NCBI GenBank assembly: GCA_031213475.1
Contig: JARUPZ010000018.1
Location: 806,001 to 870,000 of the forward strand
From: Nereocystis luetkeana
Taxonomy: Eukaryota > Sar > Phaeophyceae > Laminariales > Laminariaceae
Direction: 5' to 3'
Length of the DNA: 64,000 nt
This document shows positions 12,238 to 43,074 of this stretch, in pieces (positions within the stretch are counted from its first letter, which is position 1; the number at the start of each line of letters is the position of its first letter). The notes beneath the pieces are model-generated. The model had not been told where the DNA came from. It made no database searches and saw only the letters and a program-made list of their open reading frames with translations. Position numbers and translations under genes: made by a program.

Positions 12238-14599
12238 CGTCTCAGCCCATACTTGTGCTTGCGGCATGCTGGTAGGCTTCGTGGGAGTTGCTCCTGGGGT
12301 GAAGCGTGCATGCGTGCGGCGCGGCTTGCCGGGGTCGCAACGCCGGTCACAAGGTCGCAACGCGATACAATACCTGGTACTGCAGTAAGTAAGCATAATC
12401 GCGAATATGGTAGGCTGTAGACATTGAGTGCTACCGCTGTGCTGGTACGCGCACGAGGTGACATCAGCTACCTACTGGTGAGCGGCTAAGTTGGACGCTG
12501 CCTAAAAGTCCTACAAACGGACGACCACAGGTACGTACTGCTGTAATATTAAAACGATTTTCCGATGGCCGATGGTTCACCTCTGCTGATGAAATGCGCC
12601 AAGACTTAATACCTGGTATAACTGACGAATCCCTAACGCCGTTCTGTAGAGGTACTCGTAGAGGTACCCCAAAAAGCCCGTCGCGGGGTTCCTTCTCTCT
12701 GTGTGAGGCTCCACTTTTGGAGAAGGAGCGCGCCGTTGCCGTGGTCGTTTGGACTCGCCGAGAACATCGCGACGAGCGTTCGTGCTTCGGCGGTTCTTAC
12801 AGAATACGCGCGGTGTCCGTGATGCTCCTGAAAACAGACATGTTTCCTCTCGACCTCTGCTTTTCCAGGTCGCGAAGGGTAAAATACTCGCGGGCAAGCT
12901 CAAGGAGCTCGGCTACGCCGGAGAGTGGGAGAGGATGCTGGAGGCGCTCGAGGAAGGCCCCAAGAACGCCATCGTCTGCACGTGAGTGGCCGGCGTGCCC
13001 CCCCCCCCGCGAACACGATGAGGGCTGTCCAGGAGCTACAAGTATGTAGCGCTGTATTTTATCCTTCGACTCAATGCTGCCTAATACTCTTCCAACATTT
13101 CCGGTTTTTCGTTTCGTTTTCGTGCGCTCCAGCATCGCAATCAGCGCTCTCGGTCGGATGGGAAAGTGGCAGAAGGCTGTGGAGGTGCTGGACGGCATGG
13201 GAACCGGGGGAGACGGAAGCGACAGGCCCGACGCGTTCGCGTATGCCGCTGCCATCAACGCGTGCGGGAAAGCGGGGAGGCCGGTGGAGGTGAGTGATGT
13301 CCGGAGGGAGTAGAGCAGATGAGCTCCTCCTCATCCTGCTCCTGCCCCCCCCCCCCCCCCCCCTCCGCCTTCTCTCCCCCCTGCTCCCCCCTCTCCTCTC
13401 TCTCCCCCTCCTCCTCTTCCTCTTCCTCCCCCCCACCACCCTCTGCTCTTCCTCCCCCTTCTCCCTCTCCCTCTCTTCTTCCCACGTATAGCGCGCTGCA
13501 TGATATTGCGGCACCACTGCTACAGCACTACCGCTGCGCTTGCGCCATGCTTCTTACGGGACACTAGCTACATCTCCAGGACGTACCCAACGTGGACGCT
13601 TTCGCGCGAAGTGTACCTGGAGTTACACAGTTTTCCGTTTCCGTTCAGCTCTTTTTTGGTTTTGATGTGCGCTTCAATCAAGTAAGACGGCAATGGCATC
13701 TCTCGACGTACGCGCACTCCCTCCCTTTTGAGATAGTCGCGAGGCACTCCATGCTGCCGCGTGTGCTCGGAGCGCTCCGCGCGACGACGTCATATGTGTG
13801 GCACGGCCTACAAAAACTCTCAGCCCTCCCTCCCTCCCTCCCTCCGCGCCAGTATCGCCGCCGCCGTTACTGACAATCCGCAGCGAAGGTTTAGCGATCC
13901 CGCCGCTGCCACTTTTTTTGTTTGTACCTACAGAGCTCTCCCGTTAAGAAACGGACAAACGCCTTACATTTTTCACAAATATGTTCTTGTAACTTGGCTC
14001 GTTTCCCCAACTGCACCCAATGTTTTTGGGGAGATAACCATTCCTGGAACCATTCCTGGAAACGGTGTGGGACGAGTTTTGCCGTAAAGCAGGAGGGTTT
14101 AAAAACACAAACACAAAGTAACTATTAATAGTGATTTTTTTAAAGAAACATACCGGTACGAAAGTATGTCTTTATAATACGCCTTCGCTTTTCCTCACCT
14201 TTTGTAGTACATCCTCGTCGTCGTCGTCGTCGTTCTTTTTTTGTTCCCACTGTCAACGCCCGTCGCAGGCCGTGGCGCTGCTGGCAGAGATGCCGTCCAG
14301 GCGCGTAACACCGGACGTCGTGTGCTTCGGAGCCGCGATCGGCGCCCTCAGCGAAGGGGCCGGCACGCAAAACCGCAGCGCCTGGGGCGCAAAGGCGGGG
14401 GGCGGGAGTAAAAAGCAGGAAGGCGGCGATGGTGACGGTGACGGCGACGGCGCCGGTGTCGGTGCTGCTGTCGCCAAGAGGGCCCCCCCGGTGGCTACGA
14501 CGCGCGCTCACGAGAAGGCCGTTGCTCTGGTCCAGGAGATGCGCCGCGCCGGTCCTAGGTAAGGCGGACGAAGGGTGCCGTTGGTGAGAGGGCGGGGTG

Positions 14600-14632
<33 letters not shown>

Positions 14633-17169
14633 ACTTGTGTCATGCATGGCCGTGGTCGGATGATCGTAGACCCTCGCATCTTTACAATGCCGGGGACATA
14701 GCACGTCGGGAGCGGGGGGGCGGGGGGGGAGGCAGAAATAAAAATATGGTGCGAATACCGTGGATATGTCACGAAAAAAATTGTTGGTATACCAGTAGGG
14801 CGCACGGTTGTGCGACGTGTAGGGTAAGCCGTTTTTGGGTTCACGGACCGGACCACTCAAAGGTGAGTTTGTTTTTCTGTTACTGCTTCTTAACGCCCCC
14901 CCCCCCCCCCCCCCCAATCTATGCTCATTCGAAATATGTCGAGCAGCCTTTATTTTATGAAGAACGTAGAAGGCTTGCGCCATTAAGAGGGTCAGTGGGG
15001 CGGAGGCGTTGACAATTATCGATAGCACAAATATATATATATCGGCTAGTTATGTAGACCCCCCCCCCCCCCTTTTCCCCTTGGGCTGATACAGGCGAAA
15101 TACAACCATTCTGGAAGTTTCCGGCACGTTTGGATACATTTCTTAGGCATGCAACCTTCTCTCGCCCCCCCCCCACCTCCCCCCTCATTATCGGGTTTCT
15201 TGGTGTCCCCCCCCTTCAATTCTCGGCTTGTTATTTCCTGATCCCCCCCCCCCCCCCCCGCCCTCCGCCCCCCGCCTCGTCTCTTCATAATATTCCCGCC
15301 CTCCGCCCTTTCCACATAATGTTTATTGGTGCCCCCCGTCTCCTCCTCCTCTCTACTATTTTTCCTTGCCGCCCCTTTCACCCGTCCACATCTTCCTTCT
15401 CGGTATGTATCCCTCGTCCACATCACGTTAATGCCCAACCCCTTGACGCCACATCCATGCCCCCCCCCCTTCCCCCCCTCCTCGACCGCTCTCGAACACA
15501 GCCCGAACCAGCAGTGCTTTGCGTCGGCGATAACGGCCTGCGCCAGGGCCCTCGACCCGAGGGCGGCGCTGCGGTTGCTCGCGGACATGCGCAAGGACGG
15601 CGTACCTCCCAACGAAGTGGTGCTCAACGCCGCTGTGGACGCTTGCGGAAAGGTGAGGCCGCGCCTCGCGATAAGAGACGAGACAGATGTTTTGCCTCCT
15701 CCTCCTCCTCCTTCTCCTCCTCCTCCTCCTCCTCCTCCTCCTCCTCCCCCTCCTCCTCCTCCTCCTCCTCCCCCTTGTCCTACTCCTCCTCCTCCTCCTC
15801 CTCCTCCTCCTCCTCCTCCTCCTCCTCCTCCTCCTCCTCCTCTTCCTCCTCCTCCTCCCCCTCCTCTTCCTCGTCCTCCTCCCCCTCGTCCTCCTCCTCC
15901 TCCTCCTCCTCCTCCTTCTCCTCCTCCTCCTCCCTCCCTCCCTCTCATCCTCCTCCTCCTCCTTCCCTCCCCCTCGTCCTCCTCCTCCTCCCCCCCCCCC
16001 CCCTCGTCCTCCCCGATTCATCCGTAATAAGGGGTTCTGAGCTCCAAAGTCCTATTTTATATTCAAGTAGTACCCGACTTGGGCCATCACATGGAAAGGG
16101 GTCCCCTGACGTTATGATGCCGTCAACATTAGAAACCCGGGTTCGCTTCGTTGTACTATTGATAGTACGGGGAGGGGGGGGGGGCATATAGAGTAATCCG
16201 AACCCCCGATGGACACCAAAACCATGCACCCCCCCCAGGTTTACGTACCACTTCTGGTTCTGATTGCTATTAGTGCTGTACATGCGTGCCCCCGGTATAT
16301 AGCTGGGAAATGGTTTAAGCAATCCCTTTATCACGGGAGACCATAGTAAATAGGACCAAATATTGTTAGTAATAATAGCGATATACCTAGTTTTTTGTGT
16401 GTACCGTAGGTCCTATTTACCATGGCCCCCGTAATAGTACTGCCCTATATACTCATACTGTACAAAAACCTGATACGGTCGGTAGTGGTTATATACTATT
16501 TCGGAGCGTCGCAGTAATCAGGACCATCATCTATACCAGGTACAAAAAATGATATAATACAGTACTTTCACGGAGCATATTTGGCTCTGATTACAATGTT
16601 CCCCCGTAATAGTAATAACTAGTAAAATATACTTTGTCGTTTCTTTTCTTCTTTTGTTTTGTTTGTCGTTGTTGTCGTGTCTTTTCTTCTTTTTTTTGTT
16701 CGTTTGTTGTTGTTTGAACAATAAGGGATGTTCGTTGTACAGGCAAGTACCGTACGACATCGGCGCAACCACGACACGAGCAGTCGTACACTGCTGTAGC
16801 ATCACAAGAAACGCTCGAGGCTAAATGGTGCCCTCGAACAAGCGTAGTTTCACTCCAAACGGCTCAACAATAGAGCGCCTGTCAATAGGGCGTACACGCA
16901 AAATATGGTGTAGCATGTACTCAAGGAGAAGTGTAATTTCATTTGATTTGCCCCCACAATTGGAGCGCAGTCCTTAAGGGCTACGGTAGAGTGGTTACGC
17001 CTCTTTTCTATGTAATGCCTTGCTTCGCTTGTCGGCAGGGAGGCGCACCCGACGAAGCCGTCCGGCTTCTCTACGGGATGGAGGCCGCGTACGGAGTAAA
17101 GCCGGACAACGTCTCCTTCAACTCCGCCATTTCTGGCCTCGCCAGAGCGGGCCGGCCTCGGGAGGCGAG
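11282..17169 (+). CDS. Pentatricopeptide-repeat (PPR) protein with RGG-rich N-terminal region (3' end lost near gap)
   Basis: PPR proteins bind organellar RNA one base per repeat. Exons by frame and splice sites: 11282-11839, 12869-12981, 13133-13289, 14269-14558, 15502-15652, 17039-17169 (1400 nt, about 466 residues). The start is the first ATG in the exon-1 frame. Exon 1 has a Ser/Thr-containing N-terminus that could be an organellar presequence, then a long RGG/GRG-rich stretch. Exons 2-6 give PPR-type helical pairs, for example SIAISALGRMGKWQKAVEVL, YAAAINACGKAGRP, AVALLAEMPSRRVTPDVVCF, ASAITACARALDPRAALRLL, LNAAVDACGKGGAPDEAVRL and SFNSAISGLARAGRPREA. An Ala/Gly/Asp-rich insert interrupts the exon-4 repeats. 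The last visible donor (after 17169) splits a codon, so at least one more exon is needed; it probably lies in or next to the N gap. RNA target and organelle are unknown. Confidence 0.88.
11955..12066. mobile_element. MITE, same family, PPR intron 1
   Basis: GGGGGATCATAGTAATCAGG at one end, CCTGATTGATTAGTATGTTC then CCCCCGTCATAA at the other. Confidence 0.65.
12193..12234. repeat. (CAG)n microsatellite
   Basis: About 13 CAG units in PPR intron 1. Confidence 0.9.
14588..14712 (-). repeat. Poly(C)-tailed retroposon 3' fragment
   Basis: A G-run of about 30 is followed by GTACTTGTGTCATGCATGGC and the ATCTTTACAATGCCGGGGAC segment. It lies in a PPR intron. Confidence 0.65.
15690..16015. repeat. 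(CTC)n-rich tract
   Basis: Over 300 bp of CTC/CCT triplets with scattered changes just downstream of PPR exon 5. It produces artificial open frames of poly-Pro, poly-Leu, poly-Ser and poly-Gly/Arg. Confidence 0.9.
16329..16437. mobile_element. MITE, same family, PPR intron 5
   Basis: TATCACGGGAGACCATAGTA ... CCATGGCCCCCGTAATAG around a core with CCAAATATTG and TAGGTCCTATTTA. Confidence 0.75.
16490..16614. mobile_element. MITE, diverged copy, PPR intron 5
   Basis: CAGTAATCAGGACCATC ... TCTGATTACAATGTTCCCCC then GTAATAG; adjacent to the copy at 16329. Confidence 0.6.
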
Positions 17170-17261
17170 GTGGGTGAAGGGAACTGGGGGGTTGCGGCTG
17201 GGCCCGAGGCAGAGGCAAGAGGTGGAGCTGGAAGGCGTTGGGGGCGGGGAGGGGAGGGGGA

Positions 17262-17475
17262 TCGGGGGGGGGGGGGGGGGGGGGCGCTTTTTTACTCGTT
17301 TGTTGCTTGCCTTAGTCATTCGACCATTCACCACGCGTCCTTTCCGAGACCTACTCCGAATAGATACACCTCCAACAGTTACAGTTGGGCGCTCATTTCG
17401 TTTTTTCCTTATATTACATTTTGAAAAAATGCTTGTGGTATCCCCTTCCTGTTTTGGCTTTCGTGGCCTATGAGG
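17262..17475 (-). mobile_element. LINE 3'-end fragment with poly(C) tail
   Basis: About 200 bp similar to 47260-47440 (TTGCTTGCCTTAGTCATT, CACCTCCAACA, GGGCGCTCATT), preceded on the plus strand by a long G-run at 17263-17284. It sits just after PPR exon 6. Confidence 0.75.
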
Positions 17476-17525
17476 GCGGGTTATCTTGAACTTCCGGGTG
17501 CTTTTGCATGGCGGTTGTCTCCTAC

Positions 17526-17868
17526 GCCGGTCGCCCCGGTGGTTCAAGTGGTTAACCTCGAATTCTACTTGTTTGAGTCCTGGGTTCGAGCCCCAGGTGG
17601 GTCGGACTTTGACTTTATTTGCAAAAATAAAAAGGATTCAATTGTTGAGAGCGCCTTGCAGCGTGGGTAGGCACAATTCGATGCGAGTCGACGAGAGAAG
17701 AAAAGGCCGAAATCTTCTCGTGATAAAAATGAAGGCACGTACCGTAGCGGGAAGGGGGTAGAAGAGCCTGCTATGTGACCTCGGATCTGAGTTACGAGTT
17801 GGAAGGAGAGAGAGAAGAAGATGTGCGAAGATAATGAATGGGATGAGAAAAAAAAAAAGGAAAAAAGG
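17526..17868 (+). mobile_element. tRNA-headed SINE, copy 1
   Basis: The head resembles a tRNA gene: an A-box-like GGTTCAAGTGGTTAACC near 17540 and a B box GGTTCGAGCCC at 17583-17593. An unrelated body follows, ending in an A-rich tail (about 17848-17868). These are the hallmarks of a polymerase III-driven SINE. It has no coding capacity. Confidence 0.8.
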
Positions 17869-17884
17869 TCAATGCCACACCGGA

Positions 17885-19012
17885 AACTAAATTAGCTCAT
17901 TGAAGCTGTCATCCATGTGCAAGTCCGAACCACAAGCGGTTCTTGGTAGGATGCAGCTCACCCTTCATACGACTCGCCGAACACCTCACGGCGCTTCGCG
18001 CTTGGCACAAGCAATATCTGTCTATTAATAGTCGGTGAAAGCCCGACGCGCTCCGTCCCGCCATTGTAGGGATGTGAGGGCCTGTGGTCATACGACTACG
18101 GCCATGCATGATTCGAGTGCACGCCCCCCCCCCCCTCCCCTGGCCTGCGCTTGGCGCAAGGAATGCCTGCCTGGTCGGTGAAAACTCGACGTGCTCCATC
18201 CCGGCATTGTAGGGATGCGAGGGTCTAAGGTCGTACGACTACGGCCATGCATGATATGGAGTACACCCCCCCATCTCTCCTATCGAGTACACCCCTCCCC
18301 CCCCCCCCGCTGCCCTTCCGTCGTGTACACCTGCCTGCCTCTTTTTCGCCTGCCCGGGTGATATCTCGCTCTACTGCTTGTACTCGTAGTGCCTTACGGG
18401 GTGATGCACTGTTTGTATGATGCTTGTCTCTCGGGGTGGAATCTCTCGGCAGCAGTTTCCCCGCGTCTTTTCTGGGTCATGCCCGAGTTACATTTTAAAC
18501 GCACCAATGCCCTTCTTGGCCTGTGCGCCTTCTTTTTTGGTCCTGTCCTTGTGTTTACGGCTCTTTCTATTGTTGCTATTGCTGCTGCTGCTGCCTGCTG
18601 CTGNNNNNNNNNNNNNNNNNNNNNNNNNNNNNNNNNNNNNNNNNNNNNNNNNNNNNNNNNNNNNNNNNNNNNNNNNNNNNNNNNNNNNNNNNNNNNNNNN
18701 NNNCCTCATGGCGCTTCGCGCTTTGGTTCAAGCAATGCCTGCCCGGTCGGTGAAAACCCGACGTGCTCCGTCCCGACATTGTAGGGACGCGAGGGCCTAT
18801 GGTCATACGACTACGGCCATGCATGATAAAAGGGTACCCCCCCCCCCCCCCCCCCCCCCCATTCCCCCCCCTTGGTTCAAGCAATGTCTGCCTGGTCGGT
18901 GAAAACCCGACGTGCTCCGTCCCGGCATCGTAGGGATGCGAGGGTCTATGGTCATACGACTACGGCCAAGCATGATATCGAGTACCCCCCCCCCCCCCCC
19001 CCCCTCCCCATC
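17885..19012 (+). repeat. Array of four poly(C)-tailed retroposon pieces around the assembly gap
   Basis: Sense pieces at about 17885-18136, 18137-18310, 18704-18860 and 18861-19012, each ending at a C-run after CATGCATGATnnnGnGTAC-like sequence. The array probably explains why assembly failed here. I see no PPR or FAAL exon between 17170 and 19049. Confidence 0.7.
18604..18703. other. Assembly gap of exactly 100 N
   Basis: A conventional placeholder of unknown true size. The missing 3' exons of both the PPR gene and the FAAL should lie in or beside it. Confidence 0.95.
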
Positions 19013-19049
19013 CCCCCTCCACACCGCACTCCCCCCCTCAAACTCTCAC

Positions 19050-38490
<19,441 letters not shown>

Positions 38491-39656
38491 GATATATGCA
38501 GTGGTGGGTGTGTTTACGTGTCGGTTAGTTCTCGTGAAAAGAACGTAGGGGGTGAGTGGCCCGCCAATGCCTTGGAAGTTCCTTGCCGTCTGCACGTCGA
38601 CTGCGGCTTTGCGGCATTGTTGGGGGCGTGCTGTGTGCAACGCGGCGGAATCTTTAAAACCGTGCAGGTTGCTGTTCGCTGTTCGGGACAAAGGACTGAG
38701 GACTGACCAATGAACAAGATATTCTTGGTTACTTGCCGATTCCACCGGGTGTGCTGCGCTGTTGCCGACTGCGAGTGTTGTGCTGTTGTCTCTGGCCTGT
38801 CTGATGTTGATATTGGGTCAAGACGTGAATATGACTCATTGGCCGTACCCCACATGCTTCTCCTGGCCTCGTAGACTGCTGTGCCCTTTGCCCTGAATTC
38901 GTGCGCATTGCCCCCTGGGCCCTGGGGCCTTTCGGTTTCAAATTTTCGGGTTTTCCATTACTTCCTATCGCGTTAGCAAAAACGAAGGCAGGGGATGTCG
39001 TGTTGAAGGTGAGCAGTGTGCTCCAGGTCGTCCCAGTTCTTCTGAGATTTCGACTGTCTAGGCCTTCCGATTACGCGAGGTGAGATTCCACTGGATGACA
39101 GATAATCGACGTCGTCGATCACCGCCGAAAATCTGAGCCTGTCTTCCCCCATGAGCCCGGCCGCAAATCTCTTAAGAGTGACATTTTCTGTTTGCCTCTG
39201 CTTCTTTTTTGGAATATGTCTTGAACCCATCGAATGCAAGACAGGTGCCCTCCGATACTGGTACTGCTGCGCAGCAGCAGTACAGCAGCAGTACAAGTAA
39301 CCCATGCCTTGTTGCCCTGTTGCGCTCGGCGAACATAACCATTACTGCGGTCTGCGGAGGGGTGCGTCCCTTTGCTGCATGTGAAAACTGCAGGGGAAGG
39401 GGCCTGCTTCCTGGAACGCTGCTGCTATTGATAGTTCTCCCCTCCTGTGGCCTACACTTTCGCGCATTTCAGCCTACCACAGGTCGATATGTATACGAAC
39501 ACAACAGATATATGGACCGGTATCTGAAGCTACCCCTGTACAACTACGAGTGCTGCTGTCTATGCTCGTGCGTCAGGTAGACTTCCCGATCCCTCTCGAC
39601 TCTTGACTCGTGTATCTCCTGTTTTGAGCACAGGAAAATATACACTATGGGTGTGT

Positions 39657-39794
39657 GGAAAGTGTTTGGAAGCAACAGCAGCGGTTTCCATGCCCCGAAC
39701 CAGAGTAGCTCGGCACAGAGCATAAGGAAAGTGTTTGGAAGCAACAGCAGCGGTTTCCATGCCCCGAACCAGAGTAGCTCGGCACAGAGCATAA
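39657..39794 (+). repeat. Perfect 69-bp tandem duplication
   Basis: Unit 1 is 39657-39725 and unit 2 is 39726-39794. Both start GGAAAGTGTTTGGAAGC and end GGCACAGAGCATAA, with no differences seen. Confidence 0.9.
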
Positions 39795-40023
39795 AAATGG
39801 ACACATCGGATAGATGAGATCACTGCTCGAGTATAGATCGCGCAAATCATTCATTTTCACGGACTCGCATCATACGAACAAATTCCCTCGCGGCTGATCT
39901 ACAGAACCTGGATGATCTGTGGTACACTTTTCGGCAGTAGTGATCTGCCTGGTGTGGTCCTGTAATCATTCGTGCAGTTGAGCTTACCACGTATTCGAGA
40001 TTTTGTCTGATTGGCTTAGAACC

Positions 40024-40068
40024 AGGGTTAGGGTTGCTCTGACTGGCTTAGGGTTAGGGTTAGGGTTT
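40024..40068 (+). repeat. Interstitial telomere-like TTAGGG block
   Basis: One AGGGTTAGGGTT and, 20 bp on, TTAGGGTTAGGGTTAGGG. TTAGGG is the telomere unit of many stramenopiles. Confidence 0.7.
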
Positions 40069-40383
40069 GGGTCAATTGCTGATCGTCTCGTACAAGTACA
40101 CAGCAGTGCTCATCAACCGTTCTCCATTTCGTGTGCCCGGGTTTATGAGCATGTTGTACCCTGACTTGGCAGGGTCTGTATGATCTGTCCACGTGTCCAT
40201 GTAATCGCCTGTAGGAATACGCATGATCTATCTACATGACTGATCTGTTCTGTACCACTCTGTCCCACAATAGAAGGACCGGTTGTATATTAATATGAAG
40301 TCAAAAAATTCCTTATGAATCGGTACAGAGCGACATAGGTGAGGCCGGTCATGGTCTGTGCGACGTTCGCAGTTTAGTTGCTA

Positions 40384-40522
<139 letters not shown>

Positions 40523-40683
40523 AATACGACGCTCTTACGTACACACTTATCATTATATTTCTTGTTTTGCCACTGGTAATGCTCTGCTGCTGCGCAGGCA
40601 ATCCTTCGGAATATACGTGCGAGGATCACAGGGCGGGAGATACAAACAACTCCCATTCCCCCCTGCTTGAGATTTGGTAAAGC

Positions 40684-43074
40684 ATGATGAACAGGGGGGT
40701 CTTACGGGTCGCCGCCTTCGCCCAGGCGCGAAGGATGGGCGCCGCCGCCCTCGGCGTCCGCAGCAGCGGCGGCAGAGCAACGGCGGATGTCGGCGCGAAG
40801 GCTTGGCTCTCCGCCACACCCGGCAGCGGAGAAAGCAATAACGACAACGACGACGACCCGACCCCCGCTGAGACGAAGTTGGCGTTTTCCTCCACCGTGT
40901 ACGGAAAAGATCCGGCCTCGGCGGCCGAGCTCACCCCCGCCGAGGTAGCCGCGGCGGCGCACCTCAAACAGGCGGCGGCCGCGGCCGCGGCGGGCGGCGG
41001 TAAGCTGTCGGCGGCGACGTCGAGGGGGCACGACGCGCGGGCGATGTTCGACTCGGCGCTGTCCCAGCAGGCTGAGGACGGGAAAAGCTCGGGAGACATC
41101 AAGCGCGACGTGACGGCCGACACGCCGGACGCCACGCGCGTGGCCTTCCGGGCGTCGGCCTACGGGAAGGACCCCCAGATGTCCGCCGAGCTGTCGGAGA
41201 CGGAAGCCGCGGAAATGGAAGAGCTCCGGGCTCGGGCGCGGGGGGGTAATAGCGGCGGCGCGGCCCCAGTTCACGACAGCCGGAACATGTTCGACTCCGA
41301 TTTCACGCAAGGCGCCGGCGATGCGCGGGCGTCCGGGGAAATCAAGCGCGACGTCACGGCCGACACGCCGGACGCCACGCGAGTAGCATTCCGGGCGTCG
41401 GCGTACGGGAAAGACCCTCAAATGGCGGCTGAGCTCTCAGAAACAGAGGCCGCGGAAGTGGGGGCGCTCCGGGCTCGGGCGCGTGGGAGTCGCGGTGGCG
41501 CGGCTCCCCTCCATGACGACAGGAACATGTTCGATTCCGACTTCGCGCATGGCGCCGGTGGGACGCGGGCATCCGGGGACATCAAGCGCGACGTTGCGTC
41601 GAACACGCCGGAGGCCACGCGAGTAGCCTTCCGAGCGTCGGCGTACGGGAAGGACCCTCAGGGGGCCGCCGAGCACTCCGCGGAGGAGGCCGCAGGAATA
41701 GAGGCCATGCGGAAGGTGGTCGAGCGGAGCGCCGGTGCCGGAGCTACCGCCCCTGTTCACGACGAGAGGAGCATGTTCGACTCCGACCTCACCCACGGTG
41801 CTGGAAGCGCGCGCGGCTCGCACGCGATCAAGCGAGAGGTGGCGGCGGACACGCCCGAAGCGACCCGCCTCGTGTTCGGCGGCTCGGACTACGGCAAAGA
41901 TCAGGAGTCGATGGCGCGGTCCGCGCGCGAGCAGGTGGAGATGGATGCGCTCGCCGCGAGGTCGGCGAAGAAGAACGCGGAGGCAGCGGCGGCGGCGGCG
42001 GGGGCGGCTCCCATCCACGATGACCGGTCGATGTTCGACTCCGAGCTGACGCAGGGCGCGGGCGTCGTGAGGGAATCGGGCGCAATCAAGCGGGAAGTCA
42101 CCGCGGGAACGCCGGACAAGACGAGACTCGCCTTCAAGGGTTCGGATTATGGCAAGGACGTGTCCCTGGCTGAGGAGCACCCCGATAAGGTTCTGGCGGA
42201 CGTGGAGGAGCTGCAGCGGCGGAGCCGGGGGGCGGGTGGGGGAGGGGTGGCAGCGATAGCGGCAGCGGTGGAGGCGGCGGGGACTCGACAACCACACGCT
42301 CCGGTTCACCACGACCGGTCGATGTTCGATTCGGACCTCACGCAGGGGGCTGGCACCGTGGAGGAATACAGGGAGATCAAACGAGACGTACAGGCGGAAA
42401 CCCCGGCGCTGACCCGCCTCAGCTTCTTCGGGAGCACCTGTGAGTATTTGGTTGCTTTGCTTGTTTTGTTTGTTTGTTGGGGGCGTTGGGAGAACCTTTT
42501 ACACTTTTTGGCGGTGTAGCATACCTGGTTGTGTTAAGATTTACCGAGGTACTGCAAACCGCGGAGTTTAGAGCAGCGTGCGGTTATGTCCTCAGGTGCG
42601 GTTATGTCCTCAGGCGCCTTACGGGTCGTTGGCGTGGGCCATGTCGGCGCGCGCATGAACCTAGGCTTACCTCGCCGTGACGTCACACCGTGCTCGCTGC
42701 GCGAGTGCGGAAAAAAACTACAATGCTAGCGCTAACGCTAGCACTAACACTAACGCAAACTCCAGAACTAGCGCTAACGCTAACACTAATGTCAGAACTA
42801 GCGCTAGCGCCAACGCTAACGCTATCGCCAGAACTAACGCTAACGCTTACGTTAACTGTAACGCCAACTAACGCCAACTGTCGATTTTGCGAATAAAACA
42901 GACGGCGACGAAGACCCTGGCGGCGACAGCGCGGAGGGCGCCGAGGAGTTGGCGACGAAGCAGGCCAAGGGGCAGAAGCTCGCCACTGTCGGCCGCGGGG
43001 CTCGCAAGTCCAAGGTTCACGACACTAAGAAGGCCATGGCGGATGACGAGTACTCTCAGGCCGGGTCGGAGTGA
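40684..43074 (+). CDS. Unrecognised protein of ~80-residue tandem repeats, probable mitochondrial presequence
   Basis: Exons 40684-42439 and 42902-43074 join in phase 1 (T + AC = Tyr) and restore the repeat word YG.ED, which supports the 462-bp intron; 642 residues. ATG is at 40684, with a second directly after it. Residues 1-30 are rich in Arg and Ala with no acids (MMNRGVLRVAAFAQARRMG), as in mitochondrial presequences. From residue 116 come about six repeats of ~80 residues: HDxRxMFDSDxTxGAG, then a short spacer, IKRDVTADTPDATRVAF, SAYGKDPQ, and an Ala/Glu-rich helical stretch. Half repeats flank the array at both ends; the C-terminal tail is HDTKKAMADDEYSQAGSE. Repeats 1-3 are also close at the DNA level, so expansion is recent. 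I recognise no family and assign no function. The gene is divergent from the FAAL and convergent with TIM50. Confidence 0.85.
42722..42872. repeat. (GCTAAC)n minisatellite in the repeat-protein intron
   Basis: About 25 degenerate hexamers (GCTAAC, ACTAAC, GCTAGC) end 30 bp before the acceptor. Preceded by a 17-bp direct duplication (GTGCGGTTATGTCCTCA, about 42577-42613). Confidence 0.85.

Noticed and set aside
15046-15948. Long open frames of poly-Gly, poly-Pro, poly-Ser and poly-Arg on both strands
   Set aside because: They are translations of the CTC/GAG triplet tract in all frames and lie mostly in a PPR intron; no conserved residues.
17526-17610. A genuine tRNA gene
   Set aside because: A and B boxes are present, but the same unit recurs at 21211 with a shared body and A-tail, so it is a SINE head.
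40702-42312. Minus-strand open frames of 239 and 291 residues opposite the repeat-protein gene
   Set aside because: Shadows of GC-rich codon use; the plus strand shows the repeat periodicity and a supported splice.
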